Shown one piece after another: positions 13,799-24,897 of a DNA stretch of 64,000 bases. The notes under the pieces were generated by a model, which saw nothing but the letters and a program-made list of their open reading frames with translations, was not told where the DNA came from and ran no database searches. The DNA comes from Ramazzottius varieornatus (taxonomy: Eukaryota > Tardigrada > Eutardigrada > Parachela > Ramazzottiidae): the NCBI GenBank assembly GCA_001949185.1, contig BDGG01000002.1:1509145-1573144 (forward strand), written 5' to 3'. How positions within the stretch are numbered: position 1 is the stretch's first letter; each line of letters opens with the position of its first letter. The translations under genes and the position numbers were made by a program.

Positions 13799-14281
13799 AT
13801 GTATTTCGTTGTCTGTGTCGCTCTTCTCGCAGGCTGTGCCTTAGCTCAAGGTCCCGATCAGGGTCGGCAGGTGGGGAACTGGACCAACATCAGCAGTACC
13901 TCTCCGACTCCCTCAGGTCCAGGAGGTAACGGATCGCAGGAGCGAACTCATCCATGGGGACATTCACAAGGCGGGAAACAGGGCGGCGAACACGGCAAAC
14001 CACCTGGTGAACCTAAAGAGAAGGATATTGAGGAAAAGATCGCTCAGGCCATGATGGAGCAACTGCTGAAGGGCGAACCTGTCAGGATCAAGGTGTTTAA
14101 GGCATCCAGGGTTGCCCACGTCCGGGATGGAGATAGCAGTAGCAGTGAAGAAGACCAGATGGTACCTGTCACTCTTGACGCTAGCGGTAAGCCGGTGGTT
14201 GGAGCAGACAAGCCGTACCGAAGTATCGCTAAACAAATGTTCAAACATCCTTCCAAAAGAATGACCGGACAGAACCAGTAA
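13799..14281 (+). CDS. Small secreted low-complexity protein (160 aa), unknown function
   Basis: A single-exon frame starts MYFVVCVALLAGCALAQG, a textbook signal peptide with cleavage probably after Ala16-Gln17. The mature part begins with a Gly/Pro/Ser/Gln-rich segment with possible N-glycosylation sites (NWT, NIS, NGS at about residues 27-50). A helical-looking stretch (about residues 80-110) follows, then an acidic serine cluster DGDSSSSEED (about 117-126) that fits secretory Fam20C-type phosphorylation. The tail is basic (KPYRSIAKQMFKHPSKR). Tail dibasic sites lack amidation glycines, so a neuropeptide role is less likely. I do not recognise the family. The neighbouring same-strand gene at 14649 is also secreted, low-complexity and rich in Ser/Asp, which suggests a small cluster of secreted matrix-type proteins. 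Confidence 0.7.
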   Translation: MYFVVCVALLAGCALAQGPDQGRQVGNWTNISSTSPTPSGPGGNGSQERTHPWGHSQGGKQGGEHGKPPGEPKEKDIEEKIAQAMMEQLLKGEPVRIKVFKASRVAHVRDGDSSSSEEDQMVPVTLDASGKPVVGADKPYRSIAKQMFKHPSKRMTGQNQ

Positions 14282-14648
14282 AGTATTGGAGGACGTTACC
14301 GACGGGTCAAAGATGTGGTTGGTATTTTAACAAGCCAGCTAAATTCCGTATTCTAATACAGACTAATCAGGTGCTTCTGAATTCAAGTGGATCATGCCGC
14401 TATATTTGTAAATCTCGCGCCATTTGCGAACCTCTGTAATCGGCAGAATAAAATAGAACCCCATGGTTTCATAAACAGCAAAATTCAGAAAATTGGAACA
14501 TTTCTCCATCACCGGGCAATTTACAGGTGGAAAATCGATCAACACTTGTTCCCTCACAGTTTTCACGAGCTTCTCAGCTGCTTGCAGCATTTTCGTTTTA
14601 CTCCCAGAATAAACCTCGAAACAACAAGGTACTTCCCTCCTAGTTGGT

Positions 14649-15354
14649 ATGAGGCGTTACTCCCTCAAGTACCGCTGCGCACTTGCAGCAGTGTGCCTCG
14701 CGGTCCTTTCTCATTCCGTCCACGGTCACACACCCGGAACCGCGTCTCCTGCTTCGTCGTCAGGTAGCGACGTGGCAGCCAGTGCCTTGGCTGGTAAGCT
14801 CCCTGTCGAACGCGGCGGACAAGGCCAAGGCCGCTGTATTCAGCGGTGCCGGTGATACTGCCAGTTCGTCCAGCAAGGATGTCGGTCCTTCGTCACCCAT
14901 CTACAAGTCTCAACCCATGAGTCCTATCAAGAAGCCAGCGTCTACTGGGTCATCAAAATCCTTCTCCAGCAACGGGGATCGCAAAAAGCCCATGGCCGTG
15001 GCAGGCCGTAAAGCCATCACGAAGAAAGCAAGCAAGAAGGCTCCAGCGAAGAAGGACAAGAAAGCCAAGCGACCAACGAAGAAAGCGACGCCTCATAAAA
15101 AAAAGGCCGTCGTCGGCAAGAAAGCCGGTCCGAGCCACAACACCAAGTTAGCCGGCAAGATGAGTCGCCAAGACTGGAACGACGACAGGTACTACGATGA
15201 TGACGACTGGTGGTACGATGATGATTACTATGGTAATGACCAGGATAGCTCCAGTGGAGATGTTAGGTATAGCGATGACTCCGGTTCAGATGACAGCGAT
15301 AGCGACCCTGGCTACGTGTGGGACGAGGACGACAGTGATGTCAGCATCTCCTGA
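14649..15354 (+). CDS. Secreted charge-segregated disordered protein, with apparent frameshift or cryptic intron
   Basis: The first frame (ATG at 14649) gives a signal peptide (MRRYSLKYRCALAAVCLAVL...HSVHG) and runs to about 14800. The second frame (open 14683-15354) carries the rest: a Ser/Ala linker, a strongly basic Lys/Ala/Pro block like a histone H1 tail (about 15000-15130), then a very acidic Asp/Tyr/Trp block (DDRYYDDDDWWYDDDYYG) and a Ser/Asp tail to the stop at 15352-15354. The two frames differ by one base between about 14770 and 14880. Either there is a one-base indel in the assembly or allele, or an intron. The only GT-AG pair I found that restores phase is 14772-14877, with a weak donor. 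Its interior reads like coding sequence, so an indel is favoured. Function is unknown. Extracellular matrix or mineral binding is an inference from composition only. Confidence 0.65.
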
Positions 15355-15381
15355 AATTCTAAACCTGTCAACATGACAAAA

Positions 15382-15387
15382 TTTATT
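15382..15387 (-). promoter_or_regulatory. Candidate polyadenylation signal of the SLC22-like gene
   Basis: TTTATT on the plus strand is AATAAA on the minus strand, 116 bp past the stop codon of the transporter. It lies in the 148-bp gap between two convergent genes. Confidence 0.4.
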
Positions 15388-15502
15388 GCTTGCGAATTTT
15401 ATTGACCTGGCATAAAAAAGATTGTTGTATTCTATTTCCAAACTATATTGACCACTCGATAAAACGTATCGCTTGAAAGACCAATGTTAGAAAGAAAAAT
15501 AA

Positions 15503-17591
15503 TCACACAGTCGAAGAATCACAGGTATTAGCAGTACGTTGGGAGACGGTTTCGAGCTTAAGCGGCTTTTGCCACAAGGGCACCAAGAACTCTTTGAAAG
15601 ACCGGACCATTACAAAGTCTTGCACATCATCCAGAGTCTCTAGCAAAGGCTGATGTGCCGTCTCCGGGAAGAACAACACCACCATACTTCCCACAATGGT
15701 GATGGCCCCAAACCAAACCAGCGGCATCTGCGAACCTTCTCCCACGTTGAGGTAGACGATCAACGGTCCCAACGACGCCACCAGACCCGACACACCATTG
15801 GTCAAACTGAAGCCTTCACCACGCACTACCGTCGGGTAGTTCTCACAGGAGATCAGTTCCTCGACAGAGTAAGAACTTACTGCAAACATCCGAGCCAACA
15901 GGAAGAGCACGAGAATAGCGTAGTAATACTGATCTGCTGGATGAAATGCCAGGGTGATTAAACAAGTCGCGCCACCCAGGATGAAATTTGTTGCAATGGT
16001 CAGCCGCCGTCCAAATCGATCAGCTATCAGCTGGGTCAATAACGAAGCCGGTAGATCCACAACTGAGGTTAGAAAGACGTTCAGATGTGGGTTGGCTCCG
16101 AACTGTGGAGCGTAGTAGCCAAGTCCGCCATAGCAGACAGCGACCGTGGCGCTTAGCGTCATGAGCACGATGGTCCGTCTCCTCAAAACCGGATGCTGGA
16201 AAATGTCGCGAAATGAATATTTGCGATCCTCTAACTCTTCTGGCGAACGTTCGGTGGAAGCTTTCTTGTCCTGTTGGATCAGCTCTTCCAGTTTGTCTTC
16301 GCAGTGTAGGTTGTAGTCGACTTTATTCCATTTGGCTGCCGTGCGGAAGAACCGTTCAACTTCTTTGTAGCGTTTCTTGCTGAGATTAAACCTCGGTGAT
16401 TCCGGCATGAGCAGACTGATTGCCAAAAAGCCAGTCAAAGGCAGTGTGCATGTTAGAATCAACTTGCGCCAGTGTCGAACGTAGTAAGCACAGATGGCGC
16501 ACACGCAGCTGCCGATTGCGTAAAAGAAGCCGATGAGGGCGGTGTACGTCGTGCGGTGCTCGGGACAGAGGATTTCCTGACCGAGCGTGTAGATGGCTTG
16601 GTACGTCGGGTTGCAACCGACGGAATGCAAGCAGGCAATGAAAACAAAAGGCCAGTACGACGTGGAGAAGGCCAAGGCGATTCCCGAGAGGATTTCCAAG
16701 GCTAAGAAGACAAAGTAGGTCTTCTTGCGACCGTACTGGTCGCTGAAGTACCCACCGATAGGTAGTCCTAAGGTACCAACGATGTAGGTGATAATATACA
16801 GGAGAGTTGGGTAGAAATCGTAGCTGCTACAGACTAGCTGCCATTCGGTCACGATTGTGGACTCGTAAACAGATTGGTCAAAATCCCAGCCGCGTCTGCA
16901 TCTGCTGGAAGAAGAACTGTCAAGACGGATAAAACCACCGACGTCTTTGAATAATTATTGAGCAGATCAATTCATTTGAAAAGCGGTTTTTTCAAAAATG
17001 GGTAACCGATAGTTGGAAACGAAAAAGACGGATTAAAACTTTGCGAATTCTCCGAAATCACTTACTACACGTGCCTAATGATGACGTCCCTTTGGTTTGT
17101 ATCCAAAGGTTCAAAGCACTGCTCTGAGACATTTCGAGCCGCTTGACTAAAGCCGTACGGGGTGGAGTTCAAAGTCCCTCCTTCGTTATCAGGATTTCGA
17201 CACCAGAACTTTTCCGGCGTGGCGATAACAAATAACTGAAAGAGTGAAGGCACAGTCATACCATATCGAAAGCTATCTTTCATGTAGCATGCTGCTCTGA
17301 CCGGGTAGTAATTAGCAAAATCTTCGACGTGCGTCTATATACCCAAAAGCCATTGGAGAACGCATAAGCCAACATGCATGGCAGAAGAACTCCGAACACG
17401 ATGAGCTTTTGATACGGACCGAAAGGATGCACCGCGATCAGTACATCATCGAACTGCACCACATCCAGCTTGTTTCCGTCACAAAGGTCTTTTTCACTCT
17501 GAAATTTCAGCAATCCCAACTCGGAGGTTTCGTCTTGGCAGATCGCTGCTCCTTTGGGATGAATGCATTCCTCATCATCTTCAACAGCCAT
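15503..17591 (-). CDS. SLC22 family (organic cation/anion transporter-like) MFS carrier
   Basis: Three exons (17343-17591, 17066-17235, 15503-16916; GT-AG, phases agree) give about 610 residues. Family members move organic ions and carnitine-like solutes across the plasma membrane. Visible hallmarks: TM1 followed by a long cysteine-bearing extracellular loop that ends CRRGWDFDQSVYESTIVTEW; the MFS loop motif GGYFSDQYGRKK between TM2 and TM3; and the sugar-porter-like PESPRFNLSKKRYKE before the large cytosolic loop. About twelve hydrophobic segments are present. The N-terminus (MAVEDDEECIHPKG...) is longer and more acidic than in many OCTs. The second exon encodes the extracellular loop with FWCRNP. 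The substrate cannot be assigned. The 3' end converges on the secreted-protein gene at 14649-15354. Confidence 0.9.
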
Positions 17592-18269
17592 TGCATTCCA
17601 CCGGATAATCGGGGAGAAAGTCCATAGCAGTTATAGAGGAAGAGATATAGTTTCTGGTGTTTTCGTGGTTAACGAGAGTCACAGAATGCAGAACCGGATA
17701 ACAAGCGAGCGTGATCGTCTATACTTATCTTGCTGCTGTCTTTAGCTGGTCGACTGAGCACGGCTTGCTTCTTCGTCTCAGCACCGTGTATCGGCTATAC
17801 TACCAAGTCTAACTTTATCACATCTGGCTGTGTCACCGACCGCGTCCACACACCCTGACCCATGAGTTAGATCGAAACCTGACACAGTTAACGGACTGTC
17901 TTTACCCGGTATAAACTGGATCTTTAATCCAAATTCAGATTTGGATCAAAGATCTAAATGATTAGTTATGGTTATATTTCCCATCTGTGTAAATGTGATG
18001 ACCACCATCGAGGCAGTCATATACCTCATTCGGCAATGTACACTGTGCAGCTGTTAAGTGGCGCCACCGTTAAGTATGTAGTGAACGGGAACCCGCCTTG
18101 ATTTCTATGCACGAATGCACCACAACTTTTCGGTTAGTGGTTTGATACCGCGCGGTGCCCGGAGGGAATGAAATTGCGAAAAAATCCGCCGCTGCCATTT
18201 GCCATGGGCTGGACCGATTAACGCGGACAACACAGTGATGGAACTGGTACGTAGGATGGGAACTATCTC
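17592..18269. other. Intergenic, upstream of SLC22-like gene
   Basis: No gene recognised. The palindromic run GATCCAAATTCAGATTTGGATC at about 17921-17946 is a short inverted repeat. The last part abuts a transposase relic. Confidence 0.4.
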
Positions 18270-18935
18270 TAGCATTCCGGAAAAGTAGGATTTCGGCGTA
18301 CTTTGAACGATTCTTTGAACGGCTTGTTAACACTGACATCCAGTGGTTGCCACTGGCCCGTCATCCCAGGCGGAATTATGATCTGCTGTACGTTTCGTGA
18401 CAAAAGTAGGTCGGCACTTTCGTCCATGACGTGGACTGAGAAGTGATTCAAGTGATCTCGAAACAAGACCGAAGTTCCCGGATTCACGGGCGCAGGAAAC
18501 AACCGGTTGACATAGTCCTCCTCAAACTTGCTGCTCCACCAGGCCTTCCTAGCGCTTCTGATGATCACATTAGAAGGAGCCTGGAGTTTCGACACAAAGT
18601 TGTCTGACAATTGTCTACTTGTAGACGTTGTCTTGAACACAATCTCGGCAGAGACTGGAATTTAGTTCCATCAGCTGCGATCGTAAGATTGATCGTCATT
18701 CCCTACTTATCACCCTACGGGTGTTTCACCGAAACCTATGACATGAAACGATCAACACCAAAATTTGACTGTACGTTGTGTCCACCAGACTGCAGGTAAA
18801 AATACAACTACTCTGCCCACCAAAGTAATCAAGAGAAGGCATCCTCGAATGAACTGCAAAGCAAGCAAACCATACCGTTTTGACTCCTTTAGGCGAGATA
18901 GTTTTCTTTCCCGGAGAAACCAAACGAACCATCGT
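18270..18935 (-). pseudogene. Decayed pogo/Tigger-type (DDE_1) transposase
   Basis: Pieces of one DDE_1 transposase lie in order on the minus strand but in different frames. They are SPKGVKTV near 18890, TINLTIAADGTKF near 18680, then an open stretch at 18269-18640 ending with LFRDHLNHFSVHVMDESADLL, IIPPGMTGQWQPLDVSVNKPFK. The last motif is the conserved block after the second catalytic region of pogo/Tigger transposases. The Asp expected in the LLFRDxxxxH block is retained (RDHLNH). Frameshifts between blocks make it non-functional. No flanking terminal repeats were identified. Confidence 0.75.
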
Positions 18936-20084
18936 TTGGTCGGAATTGAATATTCTGCTCTTGGGGGTTTTCCGGTTGTAGATGTATTCTTGAATTGGCT
19001 CGAAGAAGAACTGGTGGAGTTCCTGAAAAACAGTCGTGATCTCTTTTCGGCGGCGACTACATATTTAGATTTATGACGAGCCACAATTGTGCGTTAAGCA
19101 GCACCACGGTAGGCCGTGAGGTGAAGCGCTGACTCGATATGTTGACTTGCAAGCTCTCCGAAACCGAAACAACTTGAACTAACTTTCCCGTTTATGCTTC
19201 GTGACTATTTTGACCTATTCACATGTCAGCTTCTGTCTTCTAGTGGTGTTCGCTGGGAAATCACCGCTTCGGTTCTGTGGTATAGGTGTAATCATATTTT
19301 CGCTTTATTCATGCTGTGAACCACAGTCTCGATGGGAATAAACACGGTATGGCGGACGTCTAACTTTCGGCTGTTTGTCGATCCGGTACGATTATGAGGC
19401 ACTGATCGACGCATCATCCGTACGAGGCGGTGAACATAATTCGGGCAATGCAAAAAGGCGAGGGCGTCAACTTTTGACTGATCTCACATCATACGTCTGT
19501 CGATCCAGCATAGGACTTTTTAACCTGGGACATACGGCATGCCCGTCTTCTTCCCGGAGCAGACTTCTTTGGCTTCCGAGTTCGTCTCATCGTTAGACTT
19601 ATCCAAAGCTTTAGAAAATAGCTTTTTGTACTCTCTAGAAGAAAAAGTAGGTAGTTGGGATAAAATACATCGAGATAAGAGTTGCCTCGAATTACTGTAC
19701 GTCCGGAAAACTGGTATACCGGAATTCTGCAATCCTATCCATAGCGTTCTTTTTTAAACGCGCATCTTAGGTCCATAAAAATGTTTAGCTTTATGCTTCA
19801 TCTGTGAGGGAAACCTTTGAACTTCCTCCGGGGCCTCAAAGAGAACTCCCACTTACAGGGTGCTCGCACCAACCTGCTACCACCCATAAGATCATGGCTT
19901 TCTCGACTGGATGATTACTCAGCTTTCAAACTAATTTTCCCTGGTCTGACATCCTGTTTTCAACCTCGTGAAAAATAACCAACTCGAAATCTTTTGAGGA
20001 AGAGTCGTAAGCGACATTAAGCTGGAGGAAGACAGAAGCCAAAAGGCCATCAACTTTCGAAGTTTTTGGGGTCGTTTTCAACAA

Positions 20085-20365
20085 TTATTTTTTCACTTTT
20101 CCGTTAAAGTCATGCAGCGCCATGACCGAAAATAATTAGACTACGAGCTTAGATAATCGAGAAGACGTCGAAACAACAAATCTGCCGAACTGGCTAGAAT
20201 TTTTTTTATAGAGCAAGGTCTGGCGGTAAAATGGCTGAATTCGCTGTTTAACATTCATTTACTGAGTTGTACTGATGTTCCCGTGGATCTTTTTAATTTT
20301 TCCATACAACCAAGACACTTGTTCGCCTGTTGATAGCAGGTGTCCGATCAAAACTCTACCATGGA
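20085..20365 (+). repeat. Dispersed repeat family R1, copy 1
   Basis: Aligns by eye over about 280 bp, same orientation, with 35820-36105. Shared anchors are TTTTCCGTT.AAGTCATGC, ATAGAGCAAGGT, CCGTGGATCTTTT.AATTTT and CTGTTGATAG.AGGTGTC. It has no coding content. It may be the body of a non-autonomous element. Confidence 0.75.
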
Positions 20366-20488
20366 CAACAGTTTTAGTTGTTTCGATAGGTCTTCCCCAC
20401 CGGAAGTCGCACTAGTCGAATTTCTCAAGCTGCTGTTCAGTATTATGAAACGACTCATAGTTCAAACGAAACAGCGTGAAAAGTTGTA

Positions 20489-20727
20489 CAGGAGGAGTAA
20501 GCATGTGTGACCCAGTATTCTCAGACGGCGTGACATGTATCAATTATGCATTACGTTAACAGAAACGCTTTTTATGTAAGGTAGACAACACTGTAATTCA
20601 AACAAGTTTTCGTTACGTCATAGGCTTCATTTTAACTACGAGTGTCTCATGCTTTTCTATGGATGCGCCGTCTGAGACTACTGGGTCACACATTTCCTCA
20701 CTGGGTCACACATGCTTACTCCTCCTG
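20489..20727. mobile_element. Tc1/mariner-like MITE (239 bp) with TA target site
   Basis: Both ends read CAGGAGGAGTAAGCATGTGT inward and are flanked by TA (20487-20488, 20728-20729). The inverted repeat extends about 40 bp to TCTCAGACGGCG. The right arm carries an extra copy of the ATGTGTGACCCAGT unit, separated by GAGGAA, which the left arm lacks. It is nested inside the 19856-20820 element. Confidence 0.75.
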
Positions 20728-20820
20728 TATGGATAGTGTTTAAGATCAGGCGGAAAAGAAGCAATCTGATTTTTTCCTCGAGGAAATGACAGGTAGTAGC
20801 AAGTTGGTGCGAGCGCCCTG

Positions 20821-21758
20821 TAATTCGCACTCCTTGGATGCGACAATGACAGGTCAGCTTATCCGGGGGTCTGCATGAACATTTTGTTTTTGTCCTCGAT
20901 GATAAAAGATAGCGCTGAAACACCAGAGACAACGCTCTACAGCAAAACAAGTTTTTACGTGATGTAACGACGAAAGGGCGCGCTTCTGAGACGCAAGCTT
21001 TCAGCTCGCTTAGGACTGCATGCTTGCCGAGTGTAAAGCTCCGATAGTGCTGTCATTAGGTCTTTCAGTATGAAGTTGCCGTTTCTTAGGGTCGGAATTC
21101 TGAATTTCGTTTTGAAATCGTAACACAACTTTTGGAGCACGGCTGATGTTCAGCTGCAGTAACGAGGTCTTCTCGTTTCTCTGCTAACAGGATCCATCAT
21201 TCATTCATAGCGTTGAAAACGGGACGTAGTGAGAATTTCAGAATAACTACAATATGATACTGCATGTTTAACCAGAACCATTTTACGATTTTCTATCGCA
21301 CACTGCGATGCACCTTCACACCGGCAACATGGTCTTTTTGGAGCAGAGTGGATCCCGGTCCTACTATACATTCAGTTCCCGAAGTTATAAGTGACTCTTG
21401 ATTAGCCTAATCAAAAACACGAAAACGTAAACAGAAAGCAGTGAGCAGGTTGATAATTTTCCCATGAAAACAGAAACTGGCATGATCCGAGGGTGCTGTA
21501 CATCTGGTACGGCGGTTCCGCACTTGAAGTTGCTTCTGTAACGGTCCACTTACGTGTCACAATCTTTTTCGGGTTGTGTTAGTATGGGTGTAGTTAGGAC
21601 AGGATTTTGAATTTTGTTTACATACAGTGGAAGGCGATGTCAAGCAATTGAGCATCAGGCCGGTCTGTTTCGTGAAAATAGATGAGCAAAGTGACACTGC
21701 AGGATTTTGTCCTTGGTCTTATGGATGGCGTCGTCAGGAAGCAGGAAACTACTAGCTC
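20821..21758. other. Intergenic, no gene recognised
   Basis: Short frames only and nothing recognisable. It lies between two mobile elements. Confidence 0.4.
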
Positions 21759-21766
21759 AGGCCTAG

Positions 21767-22547
21767 TAGAGCTGTTAATGGTTTGAACCATATGGTTTGG
21801 TTTGGTTTAAGTGTGGTTTGCATGCCAAACCGGTTAAATAAAAGTGGTTGCTCCTGCAAACCACCGAAAGTGGTCTGGTCTGGTCTAAACTCCAAACCAA
21901 ACAATTTAAATCAAACCACATAAACCACCGGTTTGAACCGGTTTGCGAACAGCTTTTTGATCACCAGTACATAGTAAATTCTGACAGTTTTCTTCAATTG
22001 ACTAATCAACGAAAATAACCACCGAGGACATAAGAAGTTGAGCGACCGTTGCTGGTTTCTCTACAAACAGACGCAAACAGGCAAGACTGGCGCGTGCTGG
22101 AATTAAAAAAGCACCATTGCAAGCTATCCGGTAGTGCAATCATTTTCCCACCAGCAGTGTCGTCCAGAACTGCCGGAACTGCGATTTTTACCTGACGGAA
22201 GGCGTAGTTCTGATGTCGCGCCGCTAATGACACAGTGCTCACCCAGTTAAAGCTGTGCATCACGTGGTACTCAGAACGATGTGGCTGCGCTCAGTGGCAG
22301 TGGGGAGAAAAAGATTGGCACTGTCAGACGGCCAACTTCGGCCCGACTTCTTGCACAGAATCTGCATATTTCGTATGAAATTTTCCTCTACCGCAAACCA
22401 TATCAAACCACATAAACCAGTGGTTCATATGGTTTGGCGTGAGATCGGAACCGGTTTGAGGTGGTTCGGTCTGGATGTCAAACCACGAACCACATAAACC
22501 ATATAAACCACTTTCTAAGTGGTCCGGTCTGGTTTTTAACAGCTCTA
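21767..22547. mobile_element. hAT-type MITE (781 bp) with intact 8-bp target duplication
   Basis: The ends are TAGAGCTGTTAA (21767-21778) and its inverse (22536-22547). Identical 8-bp AGGCCTAG copies sit immediately outside (21759-21766, 22548-22555), the hallmark of hAT insertion. About 180 bp inside each end is packed with variants of AAACCA/TGGTTT (for example GGTTTGAACCGG), in both orientations. The centre (about 21960-22380) is unrelated unique sequence with no transposase. Confidence 0.9.
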
Positions 22548-23224
22548 AGGCCTAGACGCTTTTATGCGAAAAATATTATTGAGGAAATGCCAAGAGAAAA
22601 ACCGGATAACACTTCCAGCACCACGTGTAGATAACACTTTTGTGTCGGGGTTGAGCCATGAGGTTCAAACGATCCAACAGTCTTTAACCAGTTGTAAGGG
22701 ATAGGTGGGGCTTGGATGGACCAGTGACACAATACAGGGCGGAGCCTACTAGCGCCGCTTGATCTGGTGGTTGCTTCTTGCTCATCGAAAGTCCGATTTT
22801 TTTGCGAACAGCAAAGCCTGTTAAATAGATTTGACCACGACAATCGAGACTGGCCACGTTTCTCCACTTCCATGTTTCTTTGGAGAGAAATTTACACTAT
22901 GGGAGTAATTCGAAAAATTCTCGGACGTTAGACGAGAACGACACACCTGCTGGAACGTAGAGTTACTAAACAGTTTTGGTCCGGTGTATCGGTGATAGTT
23001 TTGCTTCACCACGGGGACAAGTACTTCGTCCAGACAGCAAGAAATGGTATATACGCTGAAAACGTTGAAAACGTTGAAAACGGATCCCGCACCCCAGCAA
23101 AAACCTGTGCCTTTGGGATCGTTTGCACCCCATGGTGCTGCAAGTGTTAACGTATAGTACAGTTCTGCCTGCGAGATGTGACAAGTACTTCTCCCGCACG
23201 TGGACAGCCTTATCCTATAAGATT

Positions 23225-23430
23225 CCTAGCCATGAACTGCGCAACACGATTAGCTGATCGACGCTTCTTGGTGCTCCTGGTGATCAAGAAATCGAGTTCG
23301 TTTTCAGTCAGCTTTCAGAAGCTTAGCAAGGAGCTTGGTGAGCTTAAGACCTGTCCGAAATTGAAGTTGGGCGATTGAACTGTCGCATCTCAAAAGTGGG
23401 ACTGTGTTAGGAATCAGTCCCGAAGTACCC
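23225..23430 (+). repeat. Dispersed repeat family R2, copy 1
   Basis: Matches 50205-50460 in the same orientation. Shared anchors are CCATG.ACTGCGC..CACGAT.AGCTGATCGACG, then after a variable middle GTCCG.AA.TGAA.T.GGGCG.TTGAACTGTC and GTAGGACTGT-like sequence. The middle differs, the 50.3-kb copy having a duplicated CTTGATCAAGT palindrome. Confidence 0.7.
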
Positions 23431-23593
23431 GAACTCGGAGTTAGACGTAAGATTTGTGCTGATGAACTACAGTACACGCACGGCGGGTAAATATGAGACA
23501 CCAAAAACTATGGGACAGGCCTTTTCGCTACGGCGGCACGGTCAGGTGCTTCTTACTGCAAGTGAAAACCAGCACTGATGGCTGCTTTGCTGT

Positions 23594-23671
23594 ACGTACG
23601 TGATGAATAGCAGAAAGTGCGTCCTTCAATACTTTTTCGGGGTACTGTCGAGGTCGATTTGCCTTGAAGGG
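23594..23671 (-). pseudogene. psq-type helix-turn-helix relic of a pogo-like transposase
   Basis: The minus frame reads KANRPRQYPEKVLKDALSAI, matching the start of the CENP-B/psq N-terminal helix-turn-helix of pogo-superfamily transposases. Downstream conservation is lost within about 15 residues. Short and decayed. Confidence 0.5.
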
Positions 23672-24199
23672 TTCAGATGTCATGGAAAAACGCTTACAGA
23701 AACGATATGGATTCGAGAGCGTCTCTGGAAGAAAGTAAATGAACAATTCGCAGCCTCGAAGCGCCAAATTCAAACAGACGATCGTTTAATGGGCAATGTA
23801 TGCCAATTTTCTACGGTTAAATTTCACTGCGTTACGTCATACGCTCGATTTTCATTGTTGGCTCGCATTCGGGATGTAAAATTGCCGTCCTTTCCGCCTG
23901 TACCATAATTTTTAGTGTCCCATAATTACCCGTCGTGCGTGTGCAGCCGCTCACGACCACCCACAGCGCCAGCGTTGTAGTGTAAGTAGTTATGACTCGG
24001 CACTGATGGCTATTTATGCGACTTATACCTGCTCAAAATGTTTCTGGGTCACAGTAGTTACGGAAAGAGTCACTCATCAAAAGTTTAGTACCTCAACGTC
24101 GGGCAGTAGTTCATCCCCTTCAGCAAAATCATTGCGATCGGTGGTGCCGCCTGTTCGCTCTCACATCATCACCACGAGTGGCTGTACAACATCTAAAGC

Positions 24200-24387
24200 A
24201 TTAAAAAATTGATGGGAATGGCTCGCGCGGTCCTGCACTGTGGTACGTACAGGCTTGGCTGTGCACCTAGAACTTGCTATTCGTTTTACCCGTCAACATA
24301 TTGTGATGTCCTGTGGCCTTGATGGGGCAAGTTCCCGTGCTGATGGACTTTGAACCAATAAACCTAAACCTAAACCTAAACCTAAAC
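24200..24387 (+). mobile_element. Possible 3' end of a LINE with (CCTAAA)4 tail
   Basis: A short unique stretch ends in CCAATAAA and then four perfect CCTAAA units plus C (24363-24387). A 3' simple-repeat tail directly after a UTR-like sequence is typical of CR1/Jockey/RTE-type insertions. No reverse-transcriptase frame is present, so this is a 5'-truncated remnant at best. The repeat could also be an interstitial telomere-like microsatellite. Confidence 0.35.
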
Positions 24388-24897
24388 ATGATCCCTTCTT
24401 CCTAGTCCGCAGCGAATAACGAGCTCAGAATTGCTTTTTGTGCACTAAAACTCAACAGACTTTTAGACTTACGAATTAGTGATGACGCACGCGGAACAGA
24501 GTTCCGGAAAACCGATATTCCGAACCATTAGCCCTCCGACATTTTACGGCAGAGCGAGGCGGCCTTTAACAAAAATTGGATGACGAAAAAACCGCCAAAC
24601 GTGTCGTCCAACTGACGACACGTTTGGCCGTCAAAGCCGAATTACAGGCTGGTAATCATCGGATGGAAGAGATTTCGGAGGTCGTAAGAAGGCCTTACCC
24701 ACACCTTATTTCTCCGATGAGCCAGGTACTAATCCAGCTTTTGTATAAAACATGAAGAAAACATCCTTAGAAAGTCGGGTGCTTAACTAACAGTTTTGAC
24801 TGGCACGGGATATCTGGAGATTCCCGTGCATCCTCGAAAGACTTGCGTCTAAAGTGCATGCGACTATTTTCTCCTCGAAGCCTTCCCGAAAGTCAAG
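24388..24897. other. Upstream region of the prohormone gene
   Basis: No gene recognised. A short inverted repeat around CGTGTCGTC...GACGACACG (about 24600-24624) is visible. The promoter of the downstream gene should lie here, but no clear core element is seen. Confidence 0.4.

Larger units (their letters stand above)
19856..20820. mobile_element. Foldback DNA element with CAGGGYGCTCGCACCAAC ends, carrying a nested MITE
   Basis: The sequence starting CAGGGTGCTCGCACCAAC at 19856 reappears as its inverse ending at 20820, with about 35 bp of imperfect inverted repeat (RTTACAGGGYGCTCGCACCAACYTGCTACYACC type). The CAGGG termini resemble hAT elements, but I see no matching 8-bp duplication, so family is tentative. 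It contains a dispersed repeat (20085-20365) and a second inverted-repeat element (20489-20727). Confidence 0.6.
22556..24357. other. Intergenic with repeat fragments
   Basis: No gene recognised. It holds dispersed repeat R2 copy 1 (about 23175-23430), a GAAAACGTT triplet repeat near 23058-23083, and a pasquilla (psq)-type helix-turn-helix relic on the minus strand (23594-23671). Confidence 0.5.
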
